NCBI GenBank assembly: GCA_944470555.2
Contig: OX104130.1
Coordinates: 74,033,160 to 74,097,159 of the forward strand
Direction: 5' to 3'
Origin: Heterobilharzia americana
Lineage: Eukaryota > Platyhelminthes > Trematoda > Strigeidida > Schistosomatidae
Length of the DNA stretch: 64,000 nt
The position numbers and the translations under genes were made by a program. The notes under the pieces were generated by a model. That model was given only the letters and a program-made list of their open reading frames with translations. It was not told the DNA's origin and made no database searches. Below are positions 22,301 to 30,459 of this stretch, piece after piece (the first letter of the stretch is position 1; each line of letters starts with the position of its first letter).

Positions 22301-25300
22301 AACTGACAGGTTGTCGTAAAATTTTATGGAGCTGTGACTCATTGGTTTAGGGAGATGGCTATCCACCATTGGGTCACGGGTTCGAGTCCCACTCCACCTA
22401 CCGAGGTTTTGGCAGGCAGTATCACTAGCCCTCACATAATAGGTATGGCACATTATCTAGTGTATGGGTGTGCACAAAGTAGCTGAGTGCGTAGTCTAGC
22501 CTGTTGTAATAGAGTGGTTTTAAAGGCCGCCCTAGCAACTGTCGAGATAGTAATGTCTCTTTATTTTGTGAAAAACTTTCTTTCTAGCCATAATGCTGAA
22601 ACCTGATTGGTTATTTCGAAAGTTGCTAGGATGACCTTTAAAGTCACTAATTGCAAAATATACTAACAACTTGAAACTAGCGCAACTTTAACATATTGAG
22701 AAAGATTATAGGTAAAAATTTTACCTTACCTTTAGGTCACGATGTGTGATTCCATGATCATGCAGATACTTTGAAGAGGGAAATTAGAAAAGAATCAATA
22801 AAAATCGGATATAATTTCCAAGACTTCATAAAGTGAAACTATTTTGTTATGTGCATTTACAGGTAGAAGGTAATTATTGTGATATCAGTAACACCATAAT
22901 GAAAAAAACAGGATGGTTTAAACAGAAAAAAGATAATTTCAGACTGTGATATTGACCGATGAGAGAACGGCTGTTTTAAAAATGATACCATCACCATGAT
23001 TCGCATTTCCAACATTCTCTAAATCATTTTGCCTATTATATATATACATATCAATGTACATGGTTACTTTGTTCTAACACAAAAACGTGTTTTACGTTTT
23101 ATCCTATACTAATTCTGCATTTATCGCAAGTTGTCCTTAGTTGAAGGAGAGGCCGCAGAACAAATATGAGCCTAATGTTCTTATTCTTTTTTGCTTTGAA
23201 GAAAATGATCTAGGGGACAAGTTTTATGAATAATCCAACAGCTTCTGACCTTATTTCAATACTTACGCAGGAAAGGGGTACACTGGTCAAACTAAAACAT
23301 AACATTAGTTCATGGAGTCCTCGACTATTGGTTTTGAGCAATGTAAAGAACTGTAGACTTTCTAGTCAGGGTCTATGACGCAACTGGAGTAGGCGGTTGA
23401 AGACTCATTTCAGTATAGCTTAGAAAAACCCATACTGGCTCATCGAACTCCGTTATTTAGTTTCTTTCTACTCTCCTTTGGCGACTTCCTACTGTTTTTG
23501 ATTATTTTCTTCGTCATTTCCTCATCATTTGTCTTGGCGCCTTCTACGTTGGCATGGAGATATGAGGTGTGGAAACTCGGACTGTTACACACTAATATCA
23601 GGTCCCTTTTTAATACTAACTGCAAATGGTGCGAAATTTGTTTTTACTAATGTAGAAAATCTTTTACGAGAGTTATGGAAACTCAACTATAATATATATG
23701 GAAAAAATGAACTGTACATTCAGGATATTTTACAATAGTGAAAATGTAATTTGAACAGTATTACTTGATGTATTTCACTGGTTTCAGGGAGACAGAGTTT
23801 GATGAAGTTTGTCAAGAGAAAACACAAGCAGTTTAACAAACTAACATGTACAAGAATTGTGGAGTATTTCTGGAACTTCATTCGATAACTGTCTCTCTAA
23901 GACATCATCTATGTATTAATAGCAGTTTTAATAAATACCTAGAACTTTTTAAGTCATCAAACTTGGCAGTTGTACATACTTAATTCACCGTATAATAATT
24001 AGGACGCATTTCTTTAGGACCTCAAACAAAAATTAAAACATGAAAAGACGGTCGAATGTAACTCGTTTCTATGTAACTTCAAGGTTGCTGAGCAACACAT
24101 AAAAATACATACCAATGTGACGTATGGGAACTGGAACGTTATGCAGTAACACCAGGTGCCATGTTGACATAAACTGGCTGACTGACCACTATGAGTCACT
24201 AAAGATAACTGTAGCTCGTCTGTTTGTCCACTTTACTTTCAAGAGGTTAGAGTCTTGCTCAACTAATGTTTCCAAATACACGTATACTACATACTTTATT
24301 AACTTGACAACTAGACCGCTATGCAATGAGTCGCAGATTGGAATCCCTCTCCATTTATTTCGGCCTAGGCGACTGAGTAGATTCATACGCTGTTATACGA
24401 ACACAGCCTAGTGCATAAATTGATTAGTTGCATGAAACTGCACTCCGTTGCTGGGTTAAATCGCTACTATATTATTAAAGCCAGCAGGTTTTCAACCCAT
24501 AATATTCTCACTAATTTCGTATGATTATTATTTGAAGAATCCTTAAAACATGTATAGAATGTTAGGATGACTACCAACGATCTGTAGATCTAGCAGATTC
24601 TAGTCTTTACATTAGTTTATGCAAGTTTATATACTATTCACTTGGTCAATATTTCAATGAAAGCACTTATGAGATTAGATAGTGTGTTATGAAATGCATT
24701 AGAAATGAGTCAATCCAAATTTATGGCGAAATTCTAAATTAGAATAAACTAAACCCTTTGCGCTGCCTATCCTAGCACTGATCTTCCTAAAAAGACTCAA
24801 AGTAAAGGTCGATATGCCTACAAATCCAGATGAGAAATACCATAACATGAAGGCTAGAACAGTTCGAACAAAATTATCATGGATATGCATTTCAGAATGT
24901 CTGTAGAGATAAATAACACTAATCAACTGCTTACCTCGACAGCCATAGCCATCTGCAGAAAGAAAAATTTGGAGTCAGATTCACTTAGTTGACCACGGTG
25001 GACTATACGGTCAAATAATTCACCACCTTCAACACTAAGATACAGTTATGAAACGCTTCTGACAATACTTCGACCTACAGTTCGAGAATCATGTACAGGG
25101 TTTCTGATGTATCCATCACATCGTAGATTTGAATGATGCACGGCTAGTAAAGAAAAAAGGATAAGTAATTAGCATAAAATCATTCAATTACTTAAAACTG
25201 ATTTGCTGATATCATCATTAACGGTTCAGTTATATTTGCTTGTACATCAAATTTCGCAATAATATTCAACTTTTCGATAGTGAAATATATAGAATTTTAA

Positions 25301-28300
25301 TGCACGCCATTCAGGAAGTCATATGTTTAAGGGGATTGATTTCTACGGATGACATTGATATCTAAGTAGGTAGAAGGATCAATTTTAAAAATTTAAATAA
25401 ATGAGGGAACCCTGGAAAATATCATTCGTGTTAATCTGCAAAATAAAGAAACTTTAGACAGAGGAACAACAGTATGACGCTGTCGTGCTACAGCTTTTAA
25501 ATATATGGAGTCAAATGGGAAGTATCACATGGTGGCATATGGTTGTAGGATGGAAATAACTAGATGACTTCGTAGGGGCAAAGTAAATTTATGACCAGCA
25601 TTATCACAGTAAATACTCTGTGTATGAAGTTACTAGTTGATGTGAAAAAACCAAATTTTAATCAGTTTATATAGATCATAGTCATGTGGTTTTCAGAAGT
25701 TTCTTTTTTTTAAACACTATAGCAAAAGATGGCCGAAACCAGTACATTTCATCCTAATTCATTTTAGTTGAGTCATGGTCGAAGATGGTAGGACAACCTA
25801 TCCAAGCTGAGATTTCAGCTCGTCAGCAACCGGCCCGTTCGGGCTGATGCAGCTCCCCAAGTGAAGTGACCTGCTTATCCCACTACTTCACTTCCTGTCA
25901 ATAAATCGGGATTACTTGCATCTGACCAGTTTTAGAGGATCATCTTACATTTGACAACCGCTAGGGAAACCCGTGTCGAACATACTCAGATTTATGCTCA
26001 ATGAGTCTAGAAGACTTTGGATTTTGTCAGAGTTTTTACCTAGCAGGACGATATCGTCTGCATACTCCAAGTCAATAAAGTGCCCTTCAAGGAGTAGATT
26101 AATCCATGAAGTCAGATGTTTTTAAGGTTATGCCCATTAGTACGTCTATAACGAAGTTAAATAGGGACAGTGACAGTGGATATCCCTGGCGGATACTACT
26201 AGTTGTCATCAATTCACATGAAAACTTTTCATAAACCCTGACATCGCTATGTGAGTTCAAGTAGAGAGCTTCGATTAGAGCTATGTACTTGCTCGGTACT
26301 CCCTTCACAGTCAGACACCGCCACAATACCTCCATCAACAGAGTCAAATGCCGCATTCAGGTCAATAAATATGGCAAGTATCGACCATTGGCCAGTATGT
26401 TTGTGTTCCGCAAGCTGTCAGTGGGTGGAAATATGATAGATACACCTCCATCTAGGTCTGAAATCCAGCTGGTTAACTTGAGTTTGTTGTTCCCGAGCTC
26501 CACTCAGAAGTTGAACAACTATGGACTCTAGGATTTCGGACACTATAAACCAAACCAACTCCCCTATGGTTGCTTTTATATTGACATGTCTGGCTGCACC
26601 CACCTTGAAATATACACCCAGTGTTATCGCGTTCTAACCTAGCGAAATGATTGTTCCGGTATCTTACTCCTCTATGCATTAAGGCACGGACACGCATGCA
26701 CAGGCTAGCGCATGGTCAGTTTAAGCAGGTGCTTCAAAAAGAAAAAAAACAAATGGAGATGTGACATTACGACATAGGTGGTAAACGATAAGAATTCACC
26801 AAAACCGAAATGATCTAAGCAAACATATAGGACTCCACTTGGTAGCAATAAGACAAACTTATTGTGTGAGGGTTAGTGATAATACCTGGTTGCCCAAAAC
26901 TCAGCAGGAGGGGTAAAGCTCAAACGCGCGACCCAATGGTTGAAGGATCAGCGCTAAAACCAATGAGTCATTTCTGGGACCACAGCAACTAACTGAATCA
27001 GTTAGTTTCCAACTAATTATTCTGGTTGTATTGCAAATTCTCAAGAAGCCTATATTTTCCTAAACGAAAAATTTAAGTCAAAGACTTGATGGGTTGGTCT
27101 TGGTAATTTTGGTTTTTTCGAACTCAACCGTGATTCATGAGCAACAAAATTACTTCCTACCCAGAGCGTTCGGTCGATTCGATTACTTAATTGGACAGTG
27201 CACGACTCACAATGAAAGCACGAAAGATTTTCAGCGGGTCGCATTTAGTATTTCATCGAGTAAAACTACCGCCACTAGTTTACCGCGGTGCTATTTTCGA
27301 TATCGATGAGTGGATTTAATGACACGCTATATAGGAATAATGTGAAGGCTATTGATCTACTATTGATCAAATGTGTCAATCGGTAAAGGATCTGACTTGG
27401 ATATACACTTAATGATTTATTTCACGTTGCTAAATACGAAAATGTAAACCTAAACCAGTCCAGTGTTATGCAGTGAGAAAACAAAATCCCAACACTTTTA
27501 GGAGGGGCTAAGTGAACTAATAGTATTGGAGAAAACAGTGGTATTAATTCTAGATTAATGCTGTTTCTGCTACCAAACTGAATTGACAGAACTAAATGAA
27601 GCCATCGGCCCCATAAGCGAAAAATAGTTTGGCGATAGGGCAACGAATTTCTCACAAGCTTTACACCTGAGATGAAATCTTTCCACTTGCTGAAGCTAAT
27701 TTTCGGATACTAATTGACACTCTGCAACGATGAAACTAGCAAACGACAGAAATTCTCTGATGAACATAAGTGGATATAAATTTCATACCAAGCCCAATTC
27801 TGTTGTAAACATATTTCGTTCATCGGTACATATGACTTGTATGTAACTCTACATGAAATTAAGCTATCACAAATTATCGCTAATTATATTCGTAACGCCG
27901 AAACAAGGGAAGACTTACATGATCTAGGCGCATCAATATATCCACTTCTGCAGCTACAGAACCGGTAAATGGCTAGTTTTCGAAAGAAAAACGTTATGCC
28001 GGAGAGCATACCTTGCCAAGTTTGGATAATACAGAGAAGTTTTTCTTTTGAACTATTTTCATTGCATATTTTTCACAATGTTCTTTGTCAAAAACTAGTC
28101 TAACTTCACCGAAAGCTCCTCTGTAATAGTAATATTGACCATAATGTCACACCAACCGTCCAAGATGCTTCGAAACAGTATATTTGTCCGTTACCTCCGA
28201 CGGATAAGAGGTGCAAATGCAGCTGGAGTCCGAAAATATAAAGCCTAAGAATTGACCCATAAAATAGAATAACTCAAACATTTTAAATGCTTAAGAGATA

Positions 28301-28758
28301 CTGAGATCTCATCGTTATTATTTAACGGCCGCCTTTTACCACGCCCTAGTTTAGAACCATTAACAAAAGTCCCATTGCTACTGAAGTCATTTATGAAGAC
28401 TAAACGGTTATCAACCATTGAATCCTGGAAACAATTCATTGCGTGGATGTTAGGAAGAGAAAGCAAATACCAGTATGATACTGAAGTGAAGCTTGCTGAT
28501 GGTTGTAAACTGAGAAGACCCCTCGAACATATCAGGGATGAATTTGAAGGAGCAGTCATCACCACGACCGAATGTGTATGAATCTTCGATGAGGTCTAAC
28601 GGCACTTACAATATTTGTTACTGATAATAAAACAAACCAAGTGCAGGAAATTTGCTATCTAGAGGAAGAAGTCGCCCCCATACTTTAGAGGAATCGAATG
28701 GCTGCGATATATAATCATGTATTTCATCAATATCTTGAGTAGGAGGGAGATCTGCCAT
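9942..28758 (-). CDS. CHEK2: Chk2-type checkpoint kinase (FHA + Ser/Thr kinase), 12 visible exons
   Basis: Exons, 5' to 3' on the minus strand: 28758-28638, 28604-28471, 28424-28280, 28244-28157, 28120-28012, 27972-27919, 25143-25079, 25034-24935, 22768-22730, 20555-20344, 15174-15000 and 10328-10014 (or on to a stop at 9942). All introns are GT-AG and all phases agree. The product is about 519-542 residues; human CHK2 has 543. Residues 30-133 form an FHA domain with the phosphopeptide-binding Arg54, Ser77-Lys78-x-His80 and an SSNGTFVN strand. Residues 155 onward form a kinase with LGRGAFGEV, Lys184, Glu208, HRDLK (281-285), DFG (304-306) and APE (328-330). Both activation-loop threonines of CHK2 are present (Thr319, Thr323). 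The start is the first ATG, with an in-frame stop just upstream. By family knowledge it is a nuclear DNA-damage kinase phosphorylated by ATM. The N-terminal SQ/TQ region is very short, with one TQ and one SQ. The C-terminus is uncertain because a donor-like GTAAGA follows 10014. Confidence 0.9.
10329..10944. other. Kinase intron 11, 3' part: RTE-like trace only
   Basis: Near 10695-10900 the wording (CTCAACTCCTGAAATTGTTGG, TCCATTCAGG) matches the minus-strand region around 57930-57970 of an RTE-like copy. Otherwise nothing was recognised. Confidence 0.4.
10945..11395 (+). mobile_element. Penelope-like RT fragment with YVDD motif (in kinase intron)
   Basis: Plus-strand reading around 10953-11070 gives RYVDDTF (YVDD at 10956-10967), then NLLQTFHGAHSFISFTLE in the next frame. 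Near 11270-11310 follows VTESGYPLKSIKF, matching ESGYPLKFINRC of the copy at 16650. This covers the RT palm to thumb; GIY-YIG is absent and the frames are broken. Confidence 0.7.
11396..12060 (+). mobile_element. Internally deleted RTE-like element (in kinase intron)
   Basis: The GGGCTAGCAACCCTACCCCG block (11450-11469) resembles the start of RTE-like elements. It is followed directly by C-terminal blocks (FNTNVSQVSVSIWFRNLAR-like, RKNKQQGTLAGNEPT, NMQKKVEMD) that parallel 47140-47450 and the minus strand of 63220-63600. Most of the RT is deleted. Confidence 0.65.
12061..12520. other. Intronic, weak RT-like wording, no gene
   Basis: The 12097-12288 frame (DILKKLLSRFIKRN...) and the text near 12110-12290 resemble Penelope-like RT N-terminal wording only faintly. 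A run of ten Gs lies at 12490-12499. Confidence 0.3.
12521..12693 (-). mobile_element. Rearranged tRNA-SINE with decayed hammerhead
   Basis: The minus-strand SINE at 12527-12650 is followed by a plus-strand copy of the SINE tail (12655-12690), so the two tails face each other. The hammerhead core is destroyed: CCAAGGA in place of CTGAGGA and GGAGC in place of GAAAC. Confidence 0.65.
12945..13555 (+). mobile_element. Second copy of the outer RTE fragment (direct duplicate of 1190-1780)
   Basis: From 12985 on it is nearly identical to 1211-1780, including the same stops. I saw single-base indels only (ATTTATC versus ATTTTATC; GCCCAGG versus GCCCCAGG). Upstream of about 12960 the two copies diverge. 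Confidence 0.82.
13556..14457 (-). mobile_element. Second copy of the inverted RTE insertion (direct duplicate of 1781-2690)
   Basis: It has the same (ATC)n tail at the same junction as the copy at 1781, and the same coding remnants (LPLDAMLAELGAGWEKIQGGQ on the minus strand at 13906-14130). Only scattered substitutions distinguish it. The nested structure was duplicated as a unit. Confidence 0.82.
14458..14770 (+). mobile_element. Second copy of the outer RTE 3' UTR
   Basis: Direct match to 2691-2996 with more differences near the 3' end (14680-14770). It ends TAGTAATGCG, then host intron sequence leads to kinase exon 11. Confidence 0.65.
15000..15174 (-). CDS. CHEK2: Chk2 exon 11: kinase C-lobe
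   Basis: 175 nt, in phase with exon 10 (YIC|LVGYPPF). It encodes YPPFTKQR, then QIIKGLYDFP, and ends RMLVVEPHERSSIH, which is the alpha-G to alpha-I part of the kinase fold (LLVVDPKAR in vertebrate CHK2). The donor is GTATGT. Confidence 0.88.
15175..15632. other. Kinase intron 10, 3' end, with C homopolymer
   Basis: No element recognised. A 13-C run lies at 15487-15499, which may be a sequencing or assembly weak point. Confidence 0.6.
15633..15935 (-). mobile_element. Old tRNA-SINE copy, hammerhead destroyed
   Basis: On the minus strand the SINE order is kept (tRNA-like head near 15760-15800, hammerhead area 15675-15720, tail near 15640) with heavy divergence. CTGAGGA has become CTGGGAC. 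Confidence 0.6.
15936..16600. other. AT-rich intron stretch, no gene seen
   Basis: No recognisable element apart from a short CTAC tetranucleotide run at 16029-16044. Confidence 0.4.
16601..17310 (+). mobile_element. Penelope-like element 3' part (inverted twin of 4170-4800)
   Basis: The 16649-16963 frame reads LTGTLVESGYPLKFINRC, CVYIALPYRG, RLKSAVGKTYYAAKLI and VTYHSVYKLTY. The 16923-17264 frame reads CRQTYMWRTNHD, DHVPKWL, SIAKHIIDKSHRID and CVCKNSL. The same frameshift splits the GIY and YIG parts as in the minus-strand twin, so the shift predates the duplication. Confidence 0.8.
17311..17500 (+). repeat. Penelope-like 3' flank (third copy)
   Basis: Same wording as 5026-5220, and inverted to 3950-4140: CTCATTATCTTTCTTA, TATTGAATTCC, TATAGCGCTAATACATCACA. 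Confidence 0.65.
17688..17882 (-). mobile_element. tRNA-derived SINE with hammerhead ribozyme
   Basis: Minus strand: tRNA-like head near 17800-17835 with a partial A-box, a hammerhead with intact core, and the tail AGTGATGTCAGTTCATGATGAA at about 17690-17710. It lies in kinase intron 10, in the same orientation as the gene. Confidence 0.72.
17738..17790 (-). ncRNA. Hammerhead ribozyme motif, intact core
   Basis: On the minus strand: CTGAGGA (plus 17771-17777), stem II GTTCC...GGAC, GAAA (plus 17752-17755), minimal stem III around CAGCTG, and the cleavage triplet GTC. Stem I is weak, with one mismatch and wobble pairs, which may limit activity. It would be transcribed with the kinase pre-mRNA. 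Confidence 0.58.
18030..18310 (+). repeat. Unassigned dispersed repeat (inverted partner of 3500-3780)
   Basis: Reverse complement of 3500-3780 with many substitutions. The shared blocks include CAGAGAAACACAAGAGACAAT and AGCAAATCAAGATAGAAG. No coding family was recognised. Confidence 0.65.
18311..19015. other. AT-rich intron stretch, no gene seen
   Basis: Nothing recognisable beyond short ORFs. Confidence 0.4.
19016..19275. repeat. Head-to-head pair of tRNA-derived elements
   Basis: At 19165-19240 a tRNA-like unit has A-box TAGCTCAGTTATAG and B-box GGTTCGAATCC. At 19030-19100 a second unit lies on the minus strand with B-box GGTTCGAATCC. Both end in the same tail (TCACCCTCAATCATCACC-like) pointing outward. 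Acceptor and D stems pair poorly, so they are SINE heads or pseudo-tRNAs rather than working tRNA genes. Confidence 0.55.
19612..19785 (+). mobile_element. tRNA-derived SINE with hammerhead ribozyme
   Basis: The head (partial A-box, B-box-like GAGTTCGACCCCC at 19656-19668) is followed by an intact hammerhead and the tail CCAACTGATGTCAGTCCATGATGAA. It lies in kinase intron 10, opposite to the gene. Confidence 0.75.
19684..19735 (+). ncRNA. Hammerhead ribozyme motif, best preserved in window
   Basis: CTGAGGA at 19692-19698, stem II GTCC...GGAT, GAAA at 19714-19717, stem III from the palindrome ACAGCTGT, and cleavage triplet GTC with predicted cleavage after 19725. Stem I pairs GUACUG (19686-19691) with CAGUGC (19726-19731) with one wobble. 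All invariant core residues are present. Type I with minimal stem III. Confidence 0.68.
19786..20343. other. Intron 10, 5' part, no element recognised
   Basis: Ends at the exon 10 donor. The CCCCACCCCACCCCCC run at 19849-19864 is the only low-complexity stretch. Confidence 0.4.
20344..20555 (-). CDS. CHEK2: Chk2 exon 10: DFG, activation loop, APE
   Basis: 212 nt. It starts PENILL, then KVTDFGVSKL, RTFCGTPDYLAPEVL and IDVWSLGVILYI. The activation segment is complete, so the enzyme should be catalytically competent. The donor is GTAAGC at 20343. Confidence 0.9.
20556..21060. other. Intron 9, no element recognised
   Basis: AT-rich with no coding or repeat signal recognised. Confidence 0.4.
21100..21290 (+). 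mobile_element. tRNA-SINE with deleted hammerhead
   Basis: It keeps the SINE head (GCGCTATAT near 21111, B-box-like GGGTCCGATCC at 21201-21211) and the 3' hammerhead half (GGATGAAACAGCTGTC). The core is deleted to TTGAGTCC where CTGAGGAGTCC is expected. The usual SINE tail is missing. Confidence 0.65.
21291..22320. other. Intron 9, no gene recognised
   Basis: No domain or known repeat seen in about 1 kb. Confidence 0.35.
22322..22492 (+). mobile_element. Second tRNA-like SINE family (copy 1)
   Basis: GTGACTCATTGGTTTAGG, then CATTGGGTCACGGGTTCGAG with a B-box, then CCTACCGAGGTTTTGGCAGGCAGTA, then TAGTGTATGGGTGTGCACAAAGTAGCTGAGTG. The same order occurs at 61325-61470 and, on the minus strand, at 26862-26985. 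Confidence 0.6.
22514..22648. repeat. MITE-like unit with about 35 bp terminal inverted repeats
   Basis: GTGGTTTTAAAGGCCGCCCT at the left end is the near reverse complement of the right end, whose minus strand starts GTGACTTTAAAGGTCATCCT; both continue AGCAACT. Total about 135 bp, no ORF. It lies in kinase intron 9, just upstream of the HRD microexon. Confidence 0.6.
22730..22768 (-). CDS. CHEK2: Chk2 exon 9: catalytic-loop microexon
   Basis: A 39 nt exon encoding YLHDHGITHRDLK, with the HRD catalytic loop, between an acceptor ending AAAG and donor GTAAGG. It joins exons 8 and 10 in frame to complete HRDLKPEN. Introns of about 2.17 kb lie on both sides. Confidence 0.88.
22769..23290. other. 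Intron 8, no element recognised
   Basis: AT-rich; includes a short (TA)n run near 23037-23050. Confidence 0.4.
23291..23590 (+). mobile_element. RTE-like 3' UTR fragment
   Basis: Same order of blocks as the RTE 3' UTR at 2691-2996: TATTGGTTTTGAGCAATG, AGGGTCTATGACGCAACTGGAGTAGGCGGTTGAAGACT, TTTCTACTCTCCTTT, then GAGATATGAGGTGTGG. No coding part is left. Confidence 0.5.
23591..24934. other. Intron 8, 5' part, no gene recognised
   Basis: About 1.3 kb of AT-rich DNA with short ORFs that show no family signature. Confidence 0.4.
24935..25143 (-). CDS. CHEK2: Chk2 exons 7-8: kinase hinge and alpha-D/alpha-E
   Basis: Exon 7 is 25143-25079 and exon 8 is 25034-24935, separated by a 44 nt intron. 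The translation begins PCIIQIYDV, continues through the hinge (MILELVEGGELFDR) and ends in KFFFLQMAMAVE, matching the CHK2 hinge and alpha-E helix. This is the only tiny intron 3' of exon 6. Confidence 0.88.
25144..25785. other. Intron 6, 3' part, no element recognised
   Basis: AT-rich with no recognised signal. Confidence 0.4.
25786..26720 (-). mobile_element. RTE-like RT fragment in kinase intron 6
   Basis: On the minus strand, from 26600 downward: ISEILESIVVQLLSGAREQQ, FDSVDGGIVAVSDCEGS-like text, GVPSKYIALIEALY, SSIRQGYPLSLSLFNFVIDVLMG (26099-26356), then DLEYADDIVLLG with the YADD motif near 26050-26070, and MFDTGF. These are RT blocks 2-5 of an RTE-type element, with several stops. It lies in the same orientation as the kinase gene. 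Confidence 0.75.
26862..26985 (-). mobile_element. Second tRNA-like SINE family (copy 2)
   Basis: On the minus strand: GTGACTCATTGGTTTTAGCG, CATTGGGTCGCGCGTTTGAG, TGAGTTTTGGGCAACCAGGT, then CTAACCCTCACACAATAAG. Parallels 22322-22492. Confidence 0.55.
26986..27918. other. Intron 6, 5' part, no gene recognised
   Basis: Only short ORFs without family signature. Confidence 0.4.
27919..28758 (-). CDS. CHEK2: Chk2 exons 1-6: N-terminus, FHA domain, kinase N-lobe
   Basis: Six exons separated by introns of only 33, 46, 35, 36 and 39 nt. Exon 1 starts at ATG 28758 and ends at 28638. Exons 2 and 3 carry the FHA core (FGRG, ISKLHF, SSNGTFVN, KRRPLNNN). Exon 4 is the linker and the start of the kinase domain. 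Exon 5 has the glycine-rich loop and the ATP-binding Lys. Exon 6 has the alpha-C helix Glu. The acceptor of exon 6 is placed at 27973/27972 because it keeps phase 0 with canonical GT-AG ends; the nearer AG sites at 27954 and 27948 would break the frame. Confidence 0.9.
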
Positions 28759-28968
28759 AATAACCTATGTACGCCTTGTCATCGATTTCCGCGCCTTTGT
28801 ACAACATGTGGTCATTACGCGTAACACTTTCGATAGTGTCGACTGCTTATTGTTTCAAATGGTTATTTACAAAATGTTAAAGTTCTCCCAACTACCTTCT
28901 TTTCCCATAAACAGTGAGCCACTGACGCATCTAGGTGTATTCCTGAATATCCAAAGCAAAGACAAGGG
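28759..28968. promoter_or_regulatory. Presumed 5' flank of the kinase gene
   Basis: The gap between kinase ATG 28758 and the decayed LTR at 28969 is only about 210 bp, so any core promoter or 5' UTR must overlap or lie within LTR-derived DNA. No TATA box or trans-splice acceptor was confidently identified. Confidence 0.3.
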
Positions 28969-29265
28969 TTTAGTGGCTAATAATTCCCCAAGTCAATAGC
29001 CTAGAGTTCGACAAAATTCAACATTTATTCCGACTTTCATAGTTTTCAGCGGGCTTGCTAAGCTCAGGGCTCATGGTCAAGGATTAACACCATTTGGCAG
29101 GTTGTCGCTTTACGTCGCGTTTCTGGTAAGCGATTCTGTGGTCAGTTAGTCGGAACACATCGATATTTTGGCACGGACTTTCAAATATTCTATTACGACT
29201 GACTAACCTATTGCTTCCTTTCTCAGTCTCTTGCTCATGAGTACATAACAAGTGCGATTCATCTT
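28969..29265 (+). mobile_element. Decayed 5' LTR of an old gypsy element
   Basis: It aligns in order with the intact LTR at 48619: TTAGTGGC, TTCCCCAAGTCAATAGCCTAG, TTCGACA...TTGCTAAGCT, TCAAGGATTAACACCATTTGGCA, GGAACACATCGATATTTTGGCA, TACATAACAAGT. It breaks off where an RTE tail begins. Confidence 0.72.
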
Positions 29266-30335
29266 CATCATCAATATCAACACAGGGCCATGCATTACTG
29301 TTTGACGGCCTGAGTTGCCACAGCTCATATCAGTACATCGAGTAGAAAGACAGTGAAATGTAAGGTGAAGGTAGGGAAATTCAGTCAAAAGAAACATAAA
29401 GTACGAAACGATAGAAAGGAGGAATGAGAAAATGGTGAGGTTTGGTATAGCGTCGTTAGGATGGGATCACGTATATATACGCCTGTGCCGCTGACATCGA
29501 TTCTGAGCCCTGTCACCTAGAGTCTCCAACCACTGGTTTCTTTTGTCCCACGAACCCCAACCGACTAGTGTGCATCACCTCACATGGCCCAAACCAACGG
29601 CAAAAGACTTCATACACTGGTGCCCTTGGCCGCCTCGTGCCTTTTTCCAACCTGGACCTACTTCAGCCAACATTGTGTGACGAGGTGATCAGCTACTAGG
29701 CATACGTAGAAAGTATCCCAACCATCTCAGTCTATGAAGGTTTACAGCCGTGTCAACTGATTTACCTCTACTACTCAAAACTCTACTCCCAACTTCTCTT
29801 TACTCACGTGGTGATACCACGGAATACGGCCTATACTGAGAAGGCAACGGTGGTCGAACACCTGAAGCCTTCTCATGCCTTCAACCTTCATTGGCCATAT
29901 TTCACAGCCATATGGCAGAACAGAGCGGACTGATGTGCAGTACATGCCACCCTTAATAGACAGTCGTATGTCACGGCGGGGCCATAGGTGACATAAGTTG
30001 GCGAAAGCCAATCGAGCCTTTTGTACTCGTGCGGAGATTTCATCGGCCACTGAGTTGCCAGAGCAAGGCTAATCCGACTTCCCAGATGAGTGAAGTGGTC
30101 GACACACCCAACCATTTCAATCTCTGTTGTTCGCTGCTGTGAGGGACTGTTGAAGACCAGTCCTAGGGCAAAAATATGCATTTGGGTGGTGACAAACTCA
30201 TCCCAAACAAATTACCGCTATAGGTATTCATAAGACTCTATACCTCGTCGGTGTCTTCACTGAACAGGACCATGTCATCTTCATGTTCTGCGTCTACCGA
30301 AAATTCTTCTGCGATTAGCTCAATATCTGTGTCCC
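29266..30335 (-). mobile_element. RTE-like element inserted in the old gypsy LTR
   Basis: The minus-strand 3' tail (ATCATC-like, 29267-29276) is followed by the 3' UTR and then coding remnants: DEISARVQKARLAFANLCHLWPRRDIRLS and VLPYGCEIWPMKVEGMRRLQVFDHRCLLSIGRI (29775-30050), and CVDHFTHLGSRIS (about 30080-30115). Gypsy sequence resumes after about 30335-30460, so the RTE inserted after the gypsy element. Confidence 0.75.
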
Positions 30336-30459
30336 CGGGTGATGGGAGAGCAAGTAGGATTAATGAGTGGCTACCCTTTGTATCTATGACGTTCAAGAAA
30401 CGCCAATTTCTAAACTGGTTGGCAACGTGATCCGAATAAGCAGCCTCCTACGAACGGTT

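Noticed and set aside
27919..28020. GC-AG intron between kinase exons 5 and 6
   Set aside because: A GT-AG alternative (28011-27973) keeps the frame and gives a better match in length to the CHK2 N-lobe.
28375..28581. Plus-strand ORF opposite the kinase FHA exons
   Set aside because: It is the antisense shadow of exons 2-3, which have a clear FHA signature and canonical splice sites.
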